From NCBI RefSeq assembly GCF_010667575.1, contig NZ_JAABNT010000019.1, forward strand, positions 1 to 60,019: a stretch of DNA of 60,019 bases, written 5' to 3'. Positions 25,940 through 35,266 of this stretch are shown one piece after another. A model generated the notes under the pieces. That model worked only from the letters and a program-made list of their open reading frames with translations, made no database searches and was not told where the DNA came from. Position 1 is the stretch's first letter. The number at the start of each line of letters is the position of its first letter. The translations under genes and the position numbers were made by a program. The DNA is from Sulfitobacter sediminilitoris. Lineage in GTDB: Bacteria; Pseudomonadota; Alphaproteobacteria; Rhodobacterales; Rhodobacteraceae.

Positions 25940-27244
25940 TCAGAACCCCAAGCGATCCCGCATCGCATACCAGCTCATCGCCAAAACAAGCAAAGGATTT
26001 CGCATTGCCGGACCGCCGGGAAATGGCATGTTCGGAATGGCGGCCATCGTGTCAAAGCCGTCACCATCGCCTTGGATGGCGCGGGCCATCAGCATCCCGG
26101 CATGGGTTGCAGTGCCGACGCCATGCCCTGAGTACCCAGAGGCAGACAAGATATTGGGAGCGACCCTTGCGACATAGGGCAGACGCTTCATCGTGATGGC
26201 AAGCGTGCCACCCCATGCGTAGTCAATCCTGACGTCCTTCAGGTGCGGGAAAACCACCGACATCGGCTTGCGCACCTTCGCGGCGATATCGCTGGGAAAC
26301 TTGTAGCCATAGCTTTCGCCGCCACCAAAAAGCAATCGGCCGTCATGGCTTAGCCGAAAGTAGTTGACCACGAAACGGCTGTCGGCAACTGCCACGTCGC
26401 GTGGCAGCACGTCTTTGACACTTTCGCCCAAGGGCTCTGTCGCGGCGATGAAATTGTTGATGGGCATGACACGGGCGGCAACCTTGCGGTTTAGCCCGCC
26501 CAGATAGCCATTGCAGGCGAGGATCACATGGTCCGCGATGACATGGCCCGCGTCTGTCTGGACCCTGATCTGTTTGCCACCCTCTATGTGATGTACCGCG
26601 CTTCCCTCGAAAATGCGCGCACCTGCGGCATCGGCGGCCCGCGCCAATCCCAGTGCGAAATTCAGCGGATGCAGGTGCGCGGCTCCCATATCAAGAATGC
26701 CGCCTTTGTAGTCAGGCGATGGGCAAACCGATTGCAGCGCTGAATGATCCAGCTTTTCGATCTGATCATAGCCGTAGCGATCACCAAGAAAGTCCGCGTA
26801 CTCGTGCAGGTGAGAGAGATCAGCGGTGTCAGACGCAGTCCATGCGACGCCCGGTTTCAGGTGGCAATCAATCTGGTGTTCGTTGATCAGGTCTTTGCAG
26901 AGAGCGACCGCCTCCAGCCCCAATTCCCAAAGTTGGCGTGCATGGTCAGCCCCGACCATTTTTTGCAGCGCCATTTGGTCGACGCGTTGACCGGTGCCCA
27001 GCTGTCCGCCGTTCCGCCCCGATGCCCCAAACCCCACGCGCTGCGCCTCCAACACAACCAAGTCGCGCCCCGCCTGTGCGAGATGCAGCGCGGAGGATAG
27101 GCCCGTGTAACCACCACCGATGATGCAGACGTCGGCCTTGGTCGCGCCTTTCAGCGGTGCAAAACGGTCCAGCGGTGTGGCCGTTGCGGCATACCAGCTG
27201 TCAGGATAAGCGCCCCGGCGGTCATTGGCAAAGAGCAGGTTCAT
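25940..27244 (-). CDS. FAD-dependent oxidoreductase, PuuB-like (gamma-glutamylputrescine oxidase family)
   Basis: A 434-residue DAO-family flavoenzyme. The FAD motif is ADVCIIGGGYTGLSSALHLA near residue 37, followed by VLEAQRVGFGASGRNGGQ, the PuuB/ordL type. The C-terminal FAD-contacting segment is SASGYSGHGVGTATHAG. Together with the PuuA-like ligases and PuuD-like amidotransferase just upstream, it likely oxidises a gamma-glutamylated amine. The start overlaps the preceding glnA-like stop (TGATG). Confidence 0.9.
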   Translation of the reverse strand: MNLLFANDRRGAYPDSWYAATATPLDRFAPLKGATKADVCIIGGGYTGLSSALHLAQAGRDLVVLEAQRVGFGASGRNGGQLGTGQRVDQMALQKMVGADHARQLWELGLEAVALCKDLINEHQIDCHLKPGVAWTASDTADLSHLHEYADFLGDRYGYDQIEKLDHSALQSVCPSPDYKGGILDMGAAHLHPLNFALGLARAADAAGARIFEGSAVHHIEGGKQIRVQTDAGHVIADHVILACNGYLGGLNRKVAARVMPINNFIAATEPLGESVKDVLPRDVAVADSRFVVNYFRLSHDGRLLFGGGESYGYKFPSDIAAKVRKPMSVVFPHLKDVRIDYAWGGTLAITMKRLPYVARVAPNILSASGYSGHGVGTATHAGMLMARAIQGDGDGFDTMAAIPNMPFPGGPAMRNPLLVLAMSWYAMRDRLGF

Positions 27245-28602
27245 CAAACGTTCAGCAGCAGATGCTCGCGCTCCCACGGAGAGATGACCTGCAGGAATTC
27301 ATCATATTCTGCGCGCTTCACGATGCTGTAGACGCGGGCGAACTCGGGACCGAGGACTTCGTGCAGCGCAGTCGCTTCATCGAAAAGATCAATTGCCTGA
27401 CCCAAAACGCGTGGGATATCACCGTCGCCGTCATAGGCATCCCCTTTGAATTCATCCTTTGGCTTTTTGCCTTCCGTCAGCCCAAGATAGCCACAGGCAA
27501 GTGATGCCGCGATACCAAGATACGGATTACAGTCCATCCCGGCCAAACGGTTCTCAACGCGTCTTGCCTTGGGGCTGGACAGCGGGATGCGAATGCCCGT
27601 CGTTCGATTGTCGCGGCCCCATTCAAGGTTGATGGGGGCTGCGTGGTCCTTCACGTACCGGCGGTAGCTGTTCACATAGGGCGCGATCACGGCAAGGGCG
27701 GCTGGCATGTGATTTTGCAGCCCGGCGATATAGTGCTGGAAATGTTCAGTCTCACTGCTGTCTTTGTTCGAGAAGATATTTTCGCCGGTTTTCGCATCCA
27801 GAATGGAATGGTGGATGTGCATGGCCGATCCCGGCTCATCCTCGATGGGTTTGGCCATGAAGGTGGCATAGCAATTGTGGCGCATCGCAGCCTCGCGAAT
27901 GAGGCGCTTGAAGTAGAACACTTCATCCGCCAGCTTGACCGGGTCGCCATGTAGAAGGTTGATCTCTAGCTGACCGGCACCGCCTTCTTGCGTGATGCCG
28001 TCAATCTCGAACCCCTGATGTTCCGCAAAATCGTAGATGTCGTCGATCACCGGACCAAATTCGTCCACCGCGGTCATCGAATAGGCCTGCCGTGCCGCTG
28101 CAGGGCGCCCGGAACGGCCAATCATCGGTTCGATTTCATGCGCTGGATCGAGATTGCGAGCGACAAGGAAGAATTCCATCTCGGGCGCCACGACAGGTTC
28201 CCACCCCTTGTCGCGATAAAGCTGCACCACGCGCTTGAGCACATTTCGCGGAGAGAAGGGGACAGGTTTGTCATCCCTGTCATAGGCGTCATGGATCACT
28301 TGCAACGTCCAGTCGCCGGTCCATGGTGCTGCGGTTGCTGTCTCCATGTCGGGCTTCAGGATCATGTCCTTTTCGATGAAACCCTCATCGCCGGCGGCTT
28401 CCCCCCAGTCGCCTGTAATGGTCTGGTAAAAGATGCTGTCAGGCAAATGAAAGTAGTCCTGCCGCGCAAATTTTGTCGCAGGAACTGCCTTGCCGCGCGC
28501 GATCCCGGGCAGGTCCGATATAATGCACTCGACCTCGTCGAGCCGCTTGTCTTCCAAATATACTTGGGCAGCACCGGGCAGGCTTTTGATCCAATCGGCC
28601 AT
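27244..28602 (-). CDS. glutamine synthetase family protein, PuuA-like (gamma-glutamyl amine ligase)
   Basis: A 452-residue GS-fold ligase. Metal- and ATP-site segments include EMEFFLV, GQLEINLLHGDPVKLADEVFYFKRLIRE, SAMHIHHSIL and RIPLSSPKARRVENRLAG. Sequence and context place it with gamma-glutamylputrescine synthetase-type enzymes rather than the GlnA of ammonia assimilation; a C-terminal adenylylation Tyr loop is not apparent. Its start overlaps the upstream amidotransferase stop. It is one of two GS paralogues in this operon. Confidence 0.9.
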   Translation of the reverse strand: MADWIKSLPGAAQVYLEDKRLDEVECIISDLPGIARGKAVPATKFARQDYFHLPDSIFYQTITGDWGEAAGDEGFIEKDMILKPDMETATAAPWTGDWTLQVIHDAYDRDDKPVPFSPRNVLKRVVQLYRDKGWEPVVAPEMEFFLVARNLDPAHEIEPMIGRSGRPAAARQAYSMTAVDEFGPVIDDIYDFAEHQGFEIDGITQEGGAGQLEINLLHGDPVKLADEVFYFKRLIREAAMRHNCYATFMAKPIEDEPGSAMHIHHSILDAKTGENIFSNKDSSETEHFQHYIAGLQNHMPAALAVIAPYVNSYRRYVKDHAAPINLEWGRDNRTTGIRIPLSSPKARRVENRLAGMDCNPYLGIAASLACGYLGLTEGKKPKDEFKGDAYDGDGDIPRVLGQAIDLFDEATALHEVLGPEFARVYSIVKRAEYDEFLQVISPWEREHLLLNV

Positions 28603-29279
28603 CAGGCCCTCTCTTTCTTGAAAAACGCGGTCATCTGGTCAGCAATTTTGGGGGAATCGAGCGGTGTCGTGAGCTTGGCACGGGCGGCCTTAAGCTGGTC
28701 ATCGGGAACGAGCCCTTTGCCGCGATAGCGGATCAGGCCGTCGATAAAGTCATTCTGGTATTCGGGATGTGGCTGGATCGTCCAGAAAAGATCGTCATAG
28801 ACCAGCGCTGCGTTGGCGCAGAAGTCGGTCGCTCCGATCACTTGGGCGCTTTCCGGCTTTTCGACGACCTGGTCCTGATGCCACGCGTTGATGGCATAGG
28901 TCTCACCGTTAATGGTATAGTCGACCGGCCCGACCGACCAGCCGCCGCCGAATTTCTCGACCTTTCCGCCCATCGCCTGAGCGATGATCTGGTGCCCGAA
29001 ACACACACCGATCATGGGCACACGGGCGGCAAAGCTGTCGCGGATAAACTGCTCCAAGAGCGGTATCCAGTCATGCGGCTCATAAGCACCATGGCGCGAC
29101 CCGGTGATGAGCCAGCCATCCGCCTCGGTGGCCGCTGCGGGCATCTCGCCGTCCACCACGGACCAACTGGCGTATTCAAAGGTATCCTCGCCCAAAAGTT
29201 TGCGGAAGTACGCGTCATAGCGCCCGTTCTCAGACAGTTCTTCGGGGGGATGACCGGTAATCAGGATGCCGATTTTCAT
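28602..29279 (-). CDS. class I glutamine amidotransferase, PuuD-like
   Basis: A 225-residue stand-alone GATase. The catalytic triad is visible: C93 in GVCFGHQ, with H171 and E173 in QPHPEY. Position between two PuuA-like ligases suggests it hydrolyses the gamma-glutamyl product and recycles glutamate, the PuuD role. The family is also annotated as a GMP synthase-like GATase domain, so the substrate is inferred from context. Confidence 0.88.
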   Translation of the reverse strand: MKIGILITGHPPEELSENGRYDAYFRKLLGEDTFEYASWSVVDGEMPAAATEADGWLITGSRHGAYEPHDWIPLLEQFIRDSFAARVPMIGVCFGHQIIAQAMGGKVEKFGGGWSVGPVDYTINGETYAINAWHQDQVVEKPESAQVIGATDFCANAALVYDDLFWTIQPHPEYQNDFIDGLIRYRGKGLVPDDQLKAARAKLTTPLDSPKIADQMTAFFKKERA

Positions 29280-29288
29280 GGGATTTCC

Positions 29289-30623
29289 TTACACGGTGTC
29301 GAGATAAATCTCGACCTTCTCTTCGGGGTTCAGCTCTTCCATATATTGCAGCTCCTGCCGCTTGGTCAGCACGAGGTTGCGGATCAGTTCAGGCGCGAAA
29401 ATGCGGGCGACATGGGGGTCGTTCTCAAACAGATCAATGGCTGACTGCCAGTCGCACGGGATCTGTGGCAGGTCTTGTTCATAGGCGTTGCCTGTGATCG
29501 GCGCGGGCGGTTCTTGGGCGTCTTCGATGCCATTGATCGCGGCGCCCAGCACAGCGGCCAACATCAGGTAGGGGTTCACATCGCCGCCTGACACCCGATG
29601 CTCAATCCGGCGTGCCTTGGGATTGCCCGACGGTATGCGGATCGATGACGTTCGGTTCTCATAGGCCCAGCTGATGCCGGTTGGCGCGTGATTGCCCGGT
29701 ACCATCCGCGCAAAGCTGTTTTCATGAGGGGCAAAGATCAGGGCAGAACCGGCCATCGCTGCAAGGCATCCCGCTACTGCATGACGCAACATGTCAGTGC
29801 CTTCGGGCCCACCGTTGTCAAAGACGTTCTCGCCCTCTGCATCCAAGACGGAAAAATGCGTGTGTAGACCAGAGCCGGGGTAATCGGGATACGGCTTGGC
29901 CATGAAGCTGGCGGCAAAACCGTGCTTGCGGGCCAGACCCTTGACCAGCATCTTGAACAGCCAGGCATCATCAGCGGCGCGCAGCGCGTCGTCACAGTGC
30001 ATTAGATTGATCTCGAACTGGCCCAGACCTGCTTCGGAAATCGCCGTATCGGCAGGAATGTCCATTTCCTCGCAGGCATCGTACAGATCGGTAAAGAAGT
30101 TATCGAACTGGTCCAACGCCCGCATGCTGAGAATGTCACCCGCCTGACGACGCTTTCCTGTGCGGGGTGATGGCGGGACCTGTAGTTTGCGCCCGGAATC
30201 GTCGATCAGGAAGAATTCCAGCTCAACCGCGCAGACCGGAGTCAGGCCCCGCTGCTTGTAGCGTTGCAGCACCGCGTTCAGTGCATGGCGCGGGTCGCCC
30301 GCGTAAGGGCGCCCATCATCATGGTACATCCAGATGGGCAGCAGCGCTGTGGGCGACTCCAGCCAGGGCATAGGCATGAAACCCCGCTCCGTTGGGCGCA
30401 GCACACCGTCCTTGTCACCGCTTTCCAGCACGAGCGGACTGTCATCGATATCCTCGCCCCAGATATCGAGGTTCAGGACAGAAAAAGGAAAGCGGGTGCC
30501 ATCTTCGATCGCCTTGTCGGCAAAGCGGGTGGGGATGCGTTTGCCGCGTGGCTGGCCGTTGAGATCAGCAGCAGCCACCCGGATGGACCGGACCTGCGGG
30601 TTCTTGCGAAGCCAGCTATTCAT
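29289..30623 (-). CDS. glutamine synthetase family protein, PuuA-like (second paralogue)
   Basis: A 444-residue GS-fold ligase, clearly diverged from its neighbour. It shares the GS hallmarks: VELEFFLIDD, GQFEINLMHCDDALRAADDAWLFK, GSGLHTHFSVLD, and SIRIPSGNPKARRIEHRVSGGDVNPY. AGGTG precedes the chosen ATG; upstream in-frame starts lack support. Two different ligases around one amidotransferase suggests two amine substrates or a hetero-oligomer (inference). A perfect 12-bp palindrome lies about 75 bp upstream. Confidence 0.9.
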   Translation of the reverse strand: MNSWLRKNPQVRSIRVAAADLNGQPRGKRIPTRFADKAIEDGTRFPFSVLNLDIWGEDIDDSPLVLESGDKDGVLRPTERGFMPMPWLESPTALLPIWMYHDDGRPYAGDPRHALNAVLQRYKQRGLTPVCAVELEFFLIDDSGRKLQVPPSPRTGKRRQAGDILSMRALDQFDNFFTDLYDACEEMDIPADTAISEAGLGQFEINLMHCDDALRAADDAWLFKMLVKGLARKHGFAASFMAKPYPDYPGSGLHTHFSVLDAEGENVFDNGGPEGTDMLRHAVAGCLAAMAGSALIFAPHENSFARMVPGNHAPTGISWAYENRTSSIRIPSGNPKARRIEHRVSGGDVNPYLMLAAVLGAAINGIEDAQEPPAPITGNAYEQDLPQIPCDWQSAIDLFENDPHVARIFAPELIRNLVLTKRQELQYMEELNPEEKVEIYLDTV

Positions 30624-30696
30624 TGCACACCTGATAGGGCGGTGGGCCATGCAGTTCAGCGGGTGCCGAATACCTCCGTCGCCCACGCGCCGGATA

Positions 30697-30708
30697 ATTT
30701 GATCAAAT
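30697..30708. promoter_or_regulatory. perfect palindrome ATTTGATCAAAT, putative operator
   Basis: A 12-bp perfect palindrome in the 93-bp gap between the ABC permease stop and the second puuA-like gene. It sits about 74 bp upstream of that start, where a regulator could control the catabolic operon separately from the transporter. Confidence 0.55.
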
Positions 30709-30716
30709 GTTGGATA

Positions 30717-31523
30717 CTACCGGATCAGATTGAGACGCAAGCGCATTTTTTGACGGCGCTGCTGTGGCAGATGGCGGTTAAGACGCATGTTGATCAGACC
30801 AAAGGCAGCAATGACGATCAGGGTCAGCAGAATGAAATAGCCCGCAAGGATGGGATAGGGGACGAACGGGTTAAAGGTCTTGTCCGCAAAATAGCTCGCG
30901 TAATAAAGCGCGTCGCCGCGTTGCTGCCATGCGGGGAAGCCGGACAGGAATACCAGCGTCGTGGAATGGAACAGAAAGATCGCCTCGTTCGTGTAGGCAG
31001 GCCACGCAAGGCGCAGCATGGTGGGCCAGATTACGCGGCGGAACCGCGACCAGCCTGACAGACCATAGGCGTCAGCAGCCTCGACATCGCCCTTTGGAAT
31101 GGATTGCAGCGCGCCATAGAAAATCTCGCCCGCGTAGGCCGCGGTGTTGAAGAACAGAACAATCAGCGCACCCAGCCATGCGGCGGTGAACGGGTCAAAG
31201 AAGGCGTAGTTCGACTTGAGCGTCAGGAAAAGGAAGTAGCCAAAGAAGAACTGGATAAACAGCGGTGAGCCGCGAAAGACAAAGATGAACCATTCTGCAG
31301 GTTTGCGCAGCCACGGGTTTGCGCTGGCCTTGCCGACACCAAGAGCGGTTGCAAGGAAAAACCCACAAGCCAGTGCCATCACACCAAAGTAGATGTTCCA
31401 GATCATGCCCGAACCGATCAGCGTGAACTGCTGGCACAGCGTGAAATCCTCACGCGGGAGGAGGCGTTCTCCAATGCCCACAGCGCGCAGGCCGTAATCC
31501 TGAATGGTCTGCCAGCAACTCAT
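30717..31523 (-). CDS. amino acid ABC transporter permease (HisM-like)
   Basis: A 268-residue inner-membrane permease with about five spans. The BPD/EAA-type loop is present (AADAYGLSGWSRFRRVIWPTMLRLAWPAYTNE). It belongs to the polar amino acid/opine group of HisM-like permeases. The start overlaps the upstream permease stop (ATGA), giving a heteromeric permease pair. Confidence 0.92.
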   Translation of the reverse strand: MSCWQTIQDYGLRAVGIGERLLPREDFTLCQQFTLIGSGMIWNIYFGVMALACGFFLATALGVGKASANPWLRKPAEWFIFVFRGSPLFIQFFFGYFLFLTLKSNYAFFDPFTAAWLGALIVLFFNTAAYAGEIFYGALQSIPKGDVEAADAYGLSGWSRFRRVIWPTMLRLAWPAYTNEAIFLFHSTTLVFLSGFPAWQQRGDALYYASYFADKTFNPFVPYPILAGYFILLTLIVIAAFGLINMRLNRHLPQQRRQKMRLRLNLIR

Positions 31524-32401
31524 GCCGCTTTCCTTTGTGCTTCACCGGCTGTCGTAGCCTGGCCATGGGTCAACCGGGCCATGACCCGGCCCAGGACGAT
31601 CTCTGAGATGCGCGTGAAACACAGGTAGAAAACCAGAAGCCCGAGGAAATACCACATCCGCCAGTCATCGTGTGGGTAGTCGGTAAAGCGTGGTGTCTTT
31701 GTCCCCCCCAATTCCCGTGCCCAATAGACAATGTCTTCGACCCCCAGCAGGAACAGCAACGGCGTTGCCTTGATCAGAAGCATCCACAGGTTCGACAGAC
31801 CCGGCAGTGCAAAGACCCACATCTGCGGGACCAGCACGCGCCAGAAGGTCTGCCGCGTGTTCATGCCGTAAGCTGCGGCAGTCTCAAGCTGGGCATGCGG
31901 CACGGCGCGCATGGCACCGAAAAGGACATTGGCGGCAAAAGCACCGTAGACAATGGCAAAGGTCAGCACGGCAATGGCGAAGCCGTAGGTTTCGTGCACC
32001 CACTGCGGGGCTTCGCCCAGCGGCATCTTGGCGGCCTGACAGACGACAAAATCGTTGCCCTGCCGAACGGGCTCCAGCACGTCGGGGCATAGAATGCGGT
32101 GGCGCGTGTATTCGATGGCTTGATCAAGGGCGATGACGAAGAACAGAAAAAACGCAATGTCCGGCACGCCGCGCACGATGGCGATGTAGGTCTTGCCGAT
32201 CCACCTGAGAGGCGCAAAGACTGAGCGGGCGGCGGAGGCGCCGGCAAATCCGAAGGCAAGTGCCGTTGGCGCGGTGATCCCAAGCAGGATCAACACGGTC
32301 AGCACCGACCAATAAAGGTTCATGTGCTTGCCCGTGGTCAGGTAGCAGGCGAACCAGCGCAGGCTTTCAAGTTGTTCGGGGTCAGCGCAGGAGGAAAACA
32401 T
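31520..32401 (-). CDS. amino acid ABC transporter permease (HisQ-like)
   Basis: A 293-residue permease of the HisQ/ArtQ type. It is longer than usual because of an insert around RHRILCPDVLEPVRQGNDFVVCQ between membrane spans. The EAA loop is TAAAYGMNTRQTFWRVLVPQMWVFALPGLSN. The ATG start is used; a GTG one codon upstream is also open. It partners with the following HisM-like gene. The binding protein and ATPase genes of the system lie beyond an oppositely oriented oxidase gene. Confidence 0.9.
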   Translation of the reverse strand: MFSSCADPEQLESLRWFACYLTTGKHMNLYWSVLTVLILLGITAPTALAFGFAGASAARSVFAPLRWIGKTYIAIVRGVPDIAFFLFFVIALDQAIEYTRHRILCPDVLEPVRQGNDFVVCQAAKMPLGEAPQWVHETYGFAIAVLTFAIVYGAFAANVLFGAMRAVPHAQLETAAAYGMNTRQTFWRVLVPQMWVFALPGLSNLWMLLIKATPLLFLLGVEDIVYWARELGGTKTPRFTDYPHDDWRMWYFLGLLVFYLCFTRISEIVLGRVMARLTHGQATTAGEAQRKAA

Positions 32402-32517
32402 CACGTGCTCATTTTGGGTTGTCCCAGTTTTCCCAGTAGGCTGCCGGTGTCAACCTCTTGCTGCAGGATCGGGGCCAGTGCAGTGTCCGCTGCAAGGTTT
32501 TCAGCGAAAGGTGCGTC

Positions 32518-33603
32518 ATGACAGAGCAGGGACCCTCCATCATCATCGTTGGCGCAGGCATCATCGGTGCCGCAGCGGCCTATGCGCTGCAATCGGGAGG
32601 GGCGCGGGTGACAATCGTCGATGCGGGGGGCGAGACGGCGACAACTGCGTCCTTTGGCTGGATCAATGCAAGTTTTTTCCATGATGAGGCGCATTTTCGG
32701 CTGCGCGAGGAAGGGATCGTCGCGTGGCATCGCCTGTCGGATAGGCTGAAGCTGCCTCTGGACTGGCAAGGTACCTTGTGTTGGGAAGAGACCGGTGCGG
32801 CATTTGACCAGCAGCGCGATCAATTGCGCGGGTTAGGCTATGACGTCACGGAAATCGGCTCAGACCACTTTGCCAAGCTGGAACCACATGTCGCGACGCC
32901 GCCGGAGCGGGCCTTGCAGTTTCATCAGGAAGGTGCCGCCGACAGCCCGATGGTGGTGCAAACGCTGATGAACGCAGCAGTCGTTGCCGGTGCGCAAAGA
33001 CTGCGCGGTCTGCGGGTCAGGGAACTGGTCGAACAAGGAGGACGCATCACGGGTATCCGAACGGAGGCTGGCGTCACAACAGCGGATCAGGTTCTTGTTG
33101 CCGCAGGTACCGGCACGGCGGCGTTGATGGCGGCGGTTGGCGTGCCGCTTCCGATGCTGCACCGGCCCGCGCTTGTCATGCGCACCCGGCCCGTGCCGCC
33201 CGTACTGAATCACGTCCTCGTCTCTGAATTGGGTGAGTTGCGGCAGCTGCCGGATGGAACGCTTTTGATGCCTGCGGCGGTCAGCCATCAGGGGGATGCG
33301 TCCGATCCACTGGCGGAACCTTTGGATGTCACAGCCCAGCGTGTGCTTGAGCGGTTGCGCGCGCTGTTGCCGGGTGTTGCGCTGGATTGGCAGGAACTGA
33401 CGCTGGCTTTCAGACCGGTGCCGCAGGACGGTCTGCCTGTCATCGGGAGTGTCCGTGACGGGCTGCATGTCGCCTGCATGCATTCCGGCATCACGCTGGG
33501 TGCCCTTGCGGGCGAGGTGGTGGCGCAGGAAATGCTGGAAGGGGTATCAAACCGTTCAGGCGCGCTTTTGGCACCGTACCGACCGGGGCGGTTTGACGGG
33601 TAG
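32518..33603 (+). CDS. FAD-dependent oxidoreductase, DAO family (DadA-like)
   Basis: A 361-residue D-amino acid oxidase/glycine oxidase-fold flavoprotein. The N-terminal FAD motif is SIIIVGAGIIGAAAAYALQSGG, and the C-terminal flavin segment is DGLHVACMHSGITLGALAGEV. AAAGGTG precedes the ATG. It is the only plus-strand gene inside an otherwise minus-strand transporter/catabolic cluster, lying between the permease pair and the binding protein gene. It probably oxidises an amine or amino acid imported by that system (inference). Confidence 0.88.
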   Translation: MTEQGPSIIIVGAGIIGAAAAYALQSGGARVTIVDAGGETATTASFGWINASFFHDEAHFRLREEGIVAWHRLSDRLKLPLDWQGTLCWEETGAAFDQQRDQLRGLGYDVTEIGSDHFAKLEPHVATPPERALQFHQEGAADSPMVVQTLMNAAVVAGAQRLRGLRVRELVEQGGRITGIRTEAGVTTADQVLVAAGTGTAALMAAVGVPLPMLHRPALVMRTRPVPPVLNHVLVSELGELRQLPDGTLLMPAAVSHQGDASDPLAEPLDVTAQRVLERLRALLPGVALDWQELTLAFRPVPQDGLPVIGSVRDGLHVACMHSGITLGALAGEVVAQEMLEGVSNRSGALLAPYRPGRFDG

Positions 33604-33640
33604 GGGCAGGCCAATGATGGCCCGCCCCGGGATCATCTGA

Positions 33641-34369
33641 TCAGAACAGTTCGGCTTCGGGGAGCCACTTTTTGATCAGTTCATTCAGGGAACCATCGTC
33701 CTTCATGGACTGGATGGCGGTGTTGAGCTTGGCACGCAACTCACCGTCGCTTTCGCGCACGCCCAAGCCAATACCACCACCGATCAGCTCCTGCTGTTCG
33801 AGCAGCATCAGGTCGGCTTCAGCCTCAGCGATGGGGGCGAGGAAGGACTTGTCGGCCAGGACCGCGTCGGCCTCACCATTTTTGACGGCCGCAACTGTCT
33901 CTTCGGGTGTGGCGAATTCAACCAGTGTCGCACCTTCCATGGACGCGATGTGTGCCGCCTGAATGGTGCCCGACTGAGCCGCGATCACGCCGGTCGACGG
34001 GTCCATTTCACCCATCGCCAGATAGGCCGATGGGTCGGGCAGGGTGTAGGCATCGGAGAAGTCGATGACTTCATCACGTTCGTCCGTGATTGACATGCCT
34101 GCGATGATCACGTCGTAGTTTCCGGAAACGAGGTTCGGAATGATGCTGTCCCATTCGTTGGTGACCCATTCGCAGGTCAGCTTGGCACGCGCGCACAGCT
34201 CATCGCCTACTTCGCGCTCGAAACCGGCCACTTCGCCGTTGTCGTCAAGGAAGTTGTAGGGAGGGTAGGCGCCCTCGGTTCCCATACGGATTGTTTTGGC
34301 GTGGCCGTCGGCAAACGCCAGACCGGCGGTCAGCGCAAGGGCAGCCGTCAAAAGGATCAGTTTTTTCAT
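33641..34369 (-). CDS. periplasmic amino acid-binding protein (SBP_bac_3)
   Basis: A 242-residue extracellular solute-binding protein with signal peptide MKKLILLTAALALTAGLAFA. The family 3 fold is evident: IRMGTEGAYPPYNFLDDNGEVAGFEREVGDELCAR, then DSIIPNLVSGNYDVIIAGMSITDERDEVIDFS. It delivers polar or basic amino acids, or opine-like ligands, to the HisQM-type permease. Two Cys (LCAR, LTCEW) match the disulphide of HisJ/LAO-type proteins. Confidence 0.92.
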   Translation of the reverse strand: MKKLILLTAALALTAGLAFADGHAKTIRMGTEGAYPPYNFLDDNGEVAGFEREVGDELCARAKLTCEWVTNEWDSIIPNLVSGNYDVIIAGMSITDERDEVIDFSDAYTLPDPSAYLAMGEMDPSTGVIAAQSGTIQAAHIASMEGATLVEFATPEETVAAVKNGEADAVLADKSFLAPIAEAEADLMLLEQQELIGGGIGLGVRESDGELRAKLNTAIQSMKDDGSLNELIKKWLPEAELF

Positions 34370-34403
34370 TGAGCGATACTCCCGTTTTTTTCTTGGGTTT
34401 TGG

Positions 34404-35180
34404 TTACGTTGCGTGGGTGGCCGAAAGGAACCCGCGCAGGCGTTCTGATTTGGGTGCACCGAACAGCTGATCGGGCGCCCCTTGTTCTTCGATAAGGCCC
34501 TGATGCAAAAAGATAACGTGGTCAGACACGTCAGCGGCCAGTTTCATGTCATGTGTGACAATGATCATCGTGCGACCTTCGTTTGCCAGATCCTTGATGA
34601 CCTTGATCACTTCCTGTTCCAGTTCCGGATCAAGAGCAGACGTCGGTTCATCAAAAAGCAGTGCTTCGGGCTCCATGCACAGGCCACGGGCAATCGCAGC
34701 GCGCTGCTGCTGACCGCCAGAAAGCTGTGCCGGATAGACATCGCATTTATCGCCGATGCCGACCTTGTCGAGGTAGCCACGCGCAGCCTTTTCCACCTCT
34801 GCACGGTCGCGTTTCAGCACGGTCAGCGGTGCTTCCATGACGTTTTGCAGGATCGTCATATGGGCCCAGAGGTTGAACTGCTGGAACACCATTGACAGGT
34901 TCGTGCGGATGCGCAGCACCTGTTTGGGGTCGGCGGGACGGCGACCGTGATGGGTTCCTTTCCACTTCACCGGCTCACCCTTGAACAGGATCTCGCCCTG
35001 CTGGCTGTCCTCAAGCAGGTTGCAGCACCGCAGCAAAGTGGATTTGCCAGAGCCGGAAGAGCCGATAAGGGAAACAACATGCCCACGAGGGGCCTTAAGG
35101 CTCACGCCCTTGAGCACTTCCAAAGAACCGTATGCCTTGTGCAGGCCGTCAATCTGGATCACCGGGGGTGCTGAATTCAC
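34404..35180 (-). CDS. amino acid ABC transporter ATP-binding protein (HisP/GlnQ-like)
   Basis: A 258-residue ATPase. Walker A is GSSGSGKST, the signature is LSGGQQQRAAIARGL, Walker B is LLFDEPTSAL, and the H-loop is IIVTHDM. The start is uncertain: I use the GTG giving VNSAPPVIQIDGLHKAYG, where family homology begins; a TTG 21 codons upstream is also in frame. No strong ribosome binding site is seen. It is the first gene of the transporter, followed by the binding protein. Confidence 0.92.
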   Translation of the reverse strand: MNSAPPVIQIDGLHKAYGSLEVLKGVSLKAPRGHVVSLIGSSGSGKSTLLRCCNLLEDSQQGEILFKGEPVKWKGTHHGRRPADPKQVLRIRTNLSMVFQQFNLWAHMTILQNVMEAPLTVLKRDRAEVEKAARGYLDKVGIGDKCDVYPAQLSGGQQQRAAIARGLCMEPEALLFDEPTSALDPELEQEVIKVIKDLANEGRTMIIVTHDMKLAADVSDHVIFLHQGLIEEQGAPDQLFGAPKSERLRGFLSATHAT

Positions 35181-35266
35181 GAAGTACGAGCCACTGCTAT
35201 TGATTCCAGAGGGTATAAAGCGGCAATCTGCCTCAATTTGCAACGCATTGTGTGGATAACCGGCGC

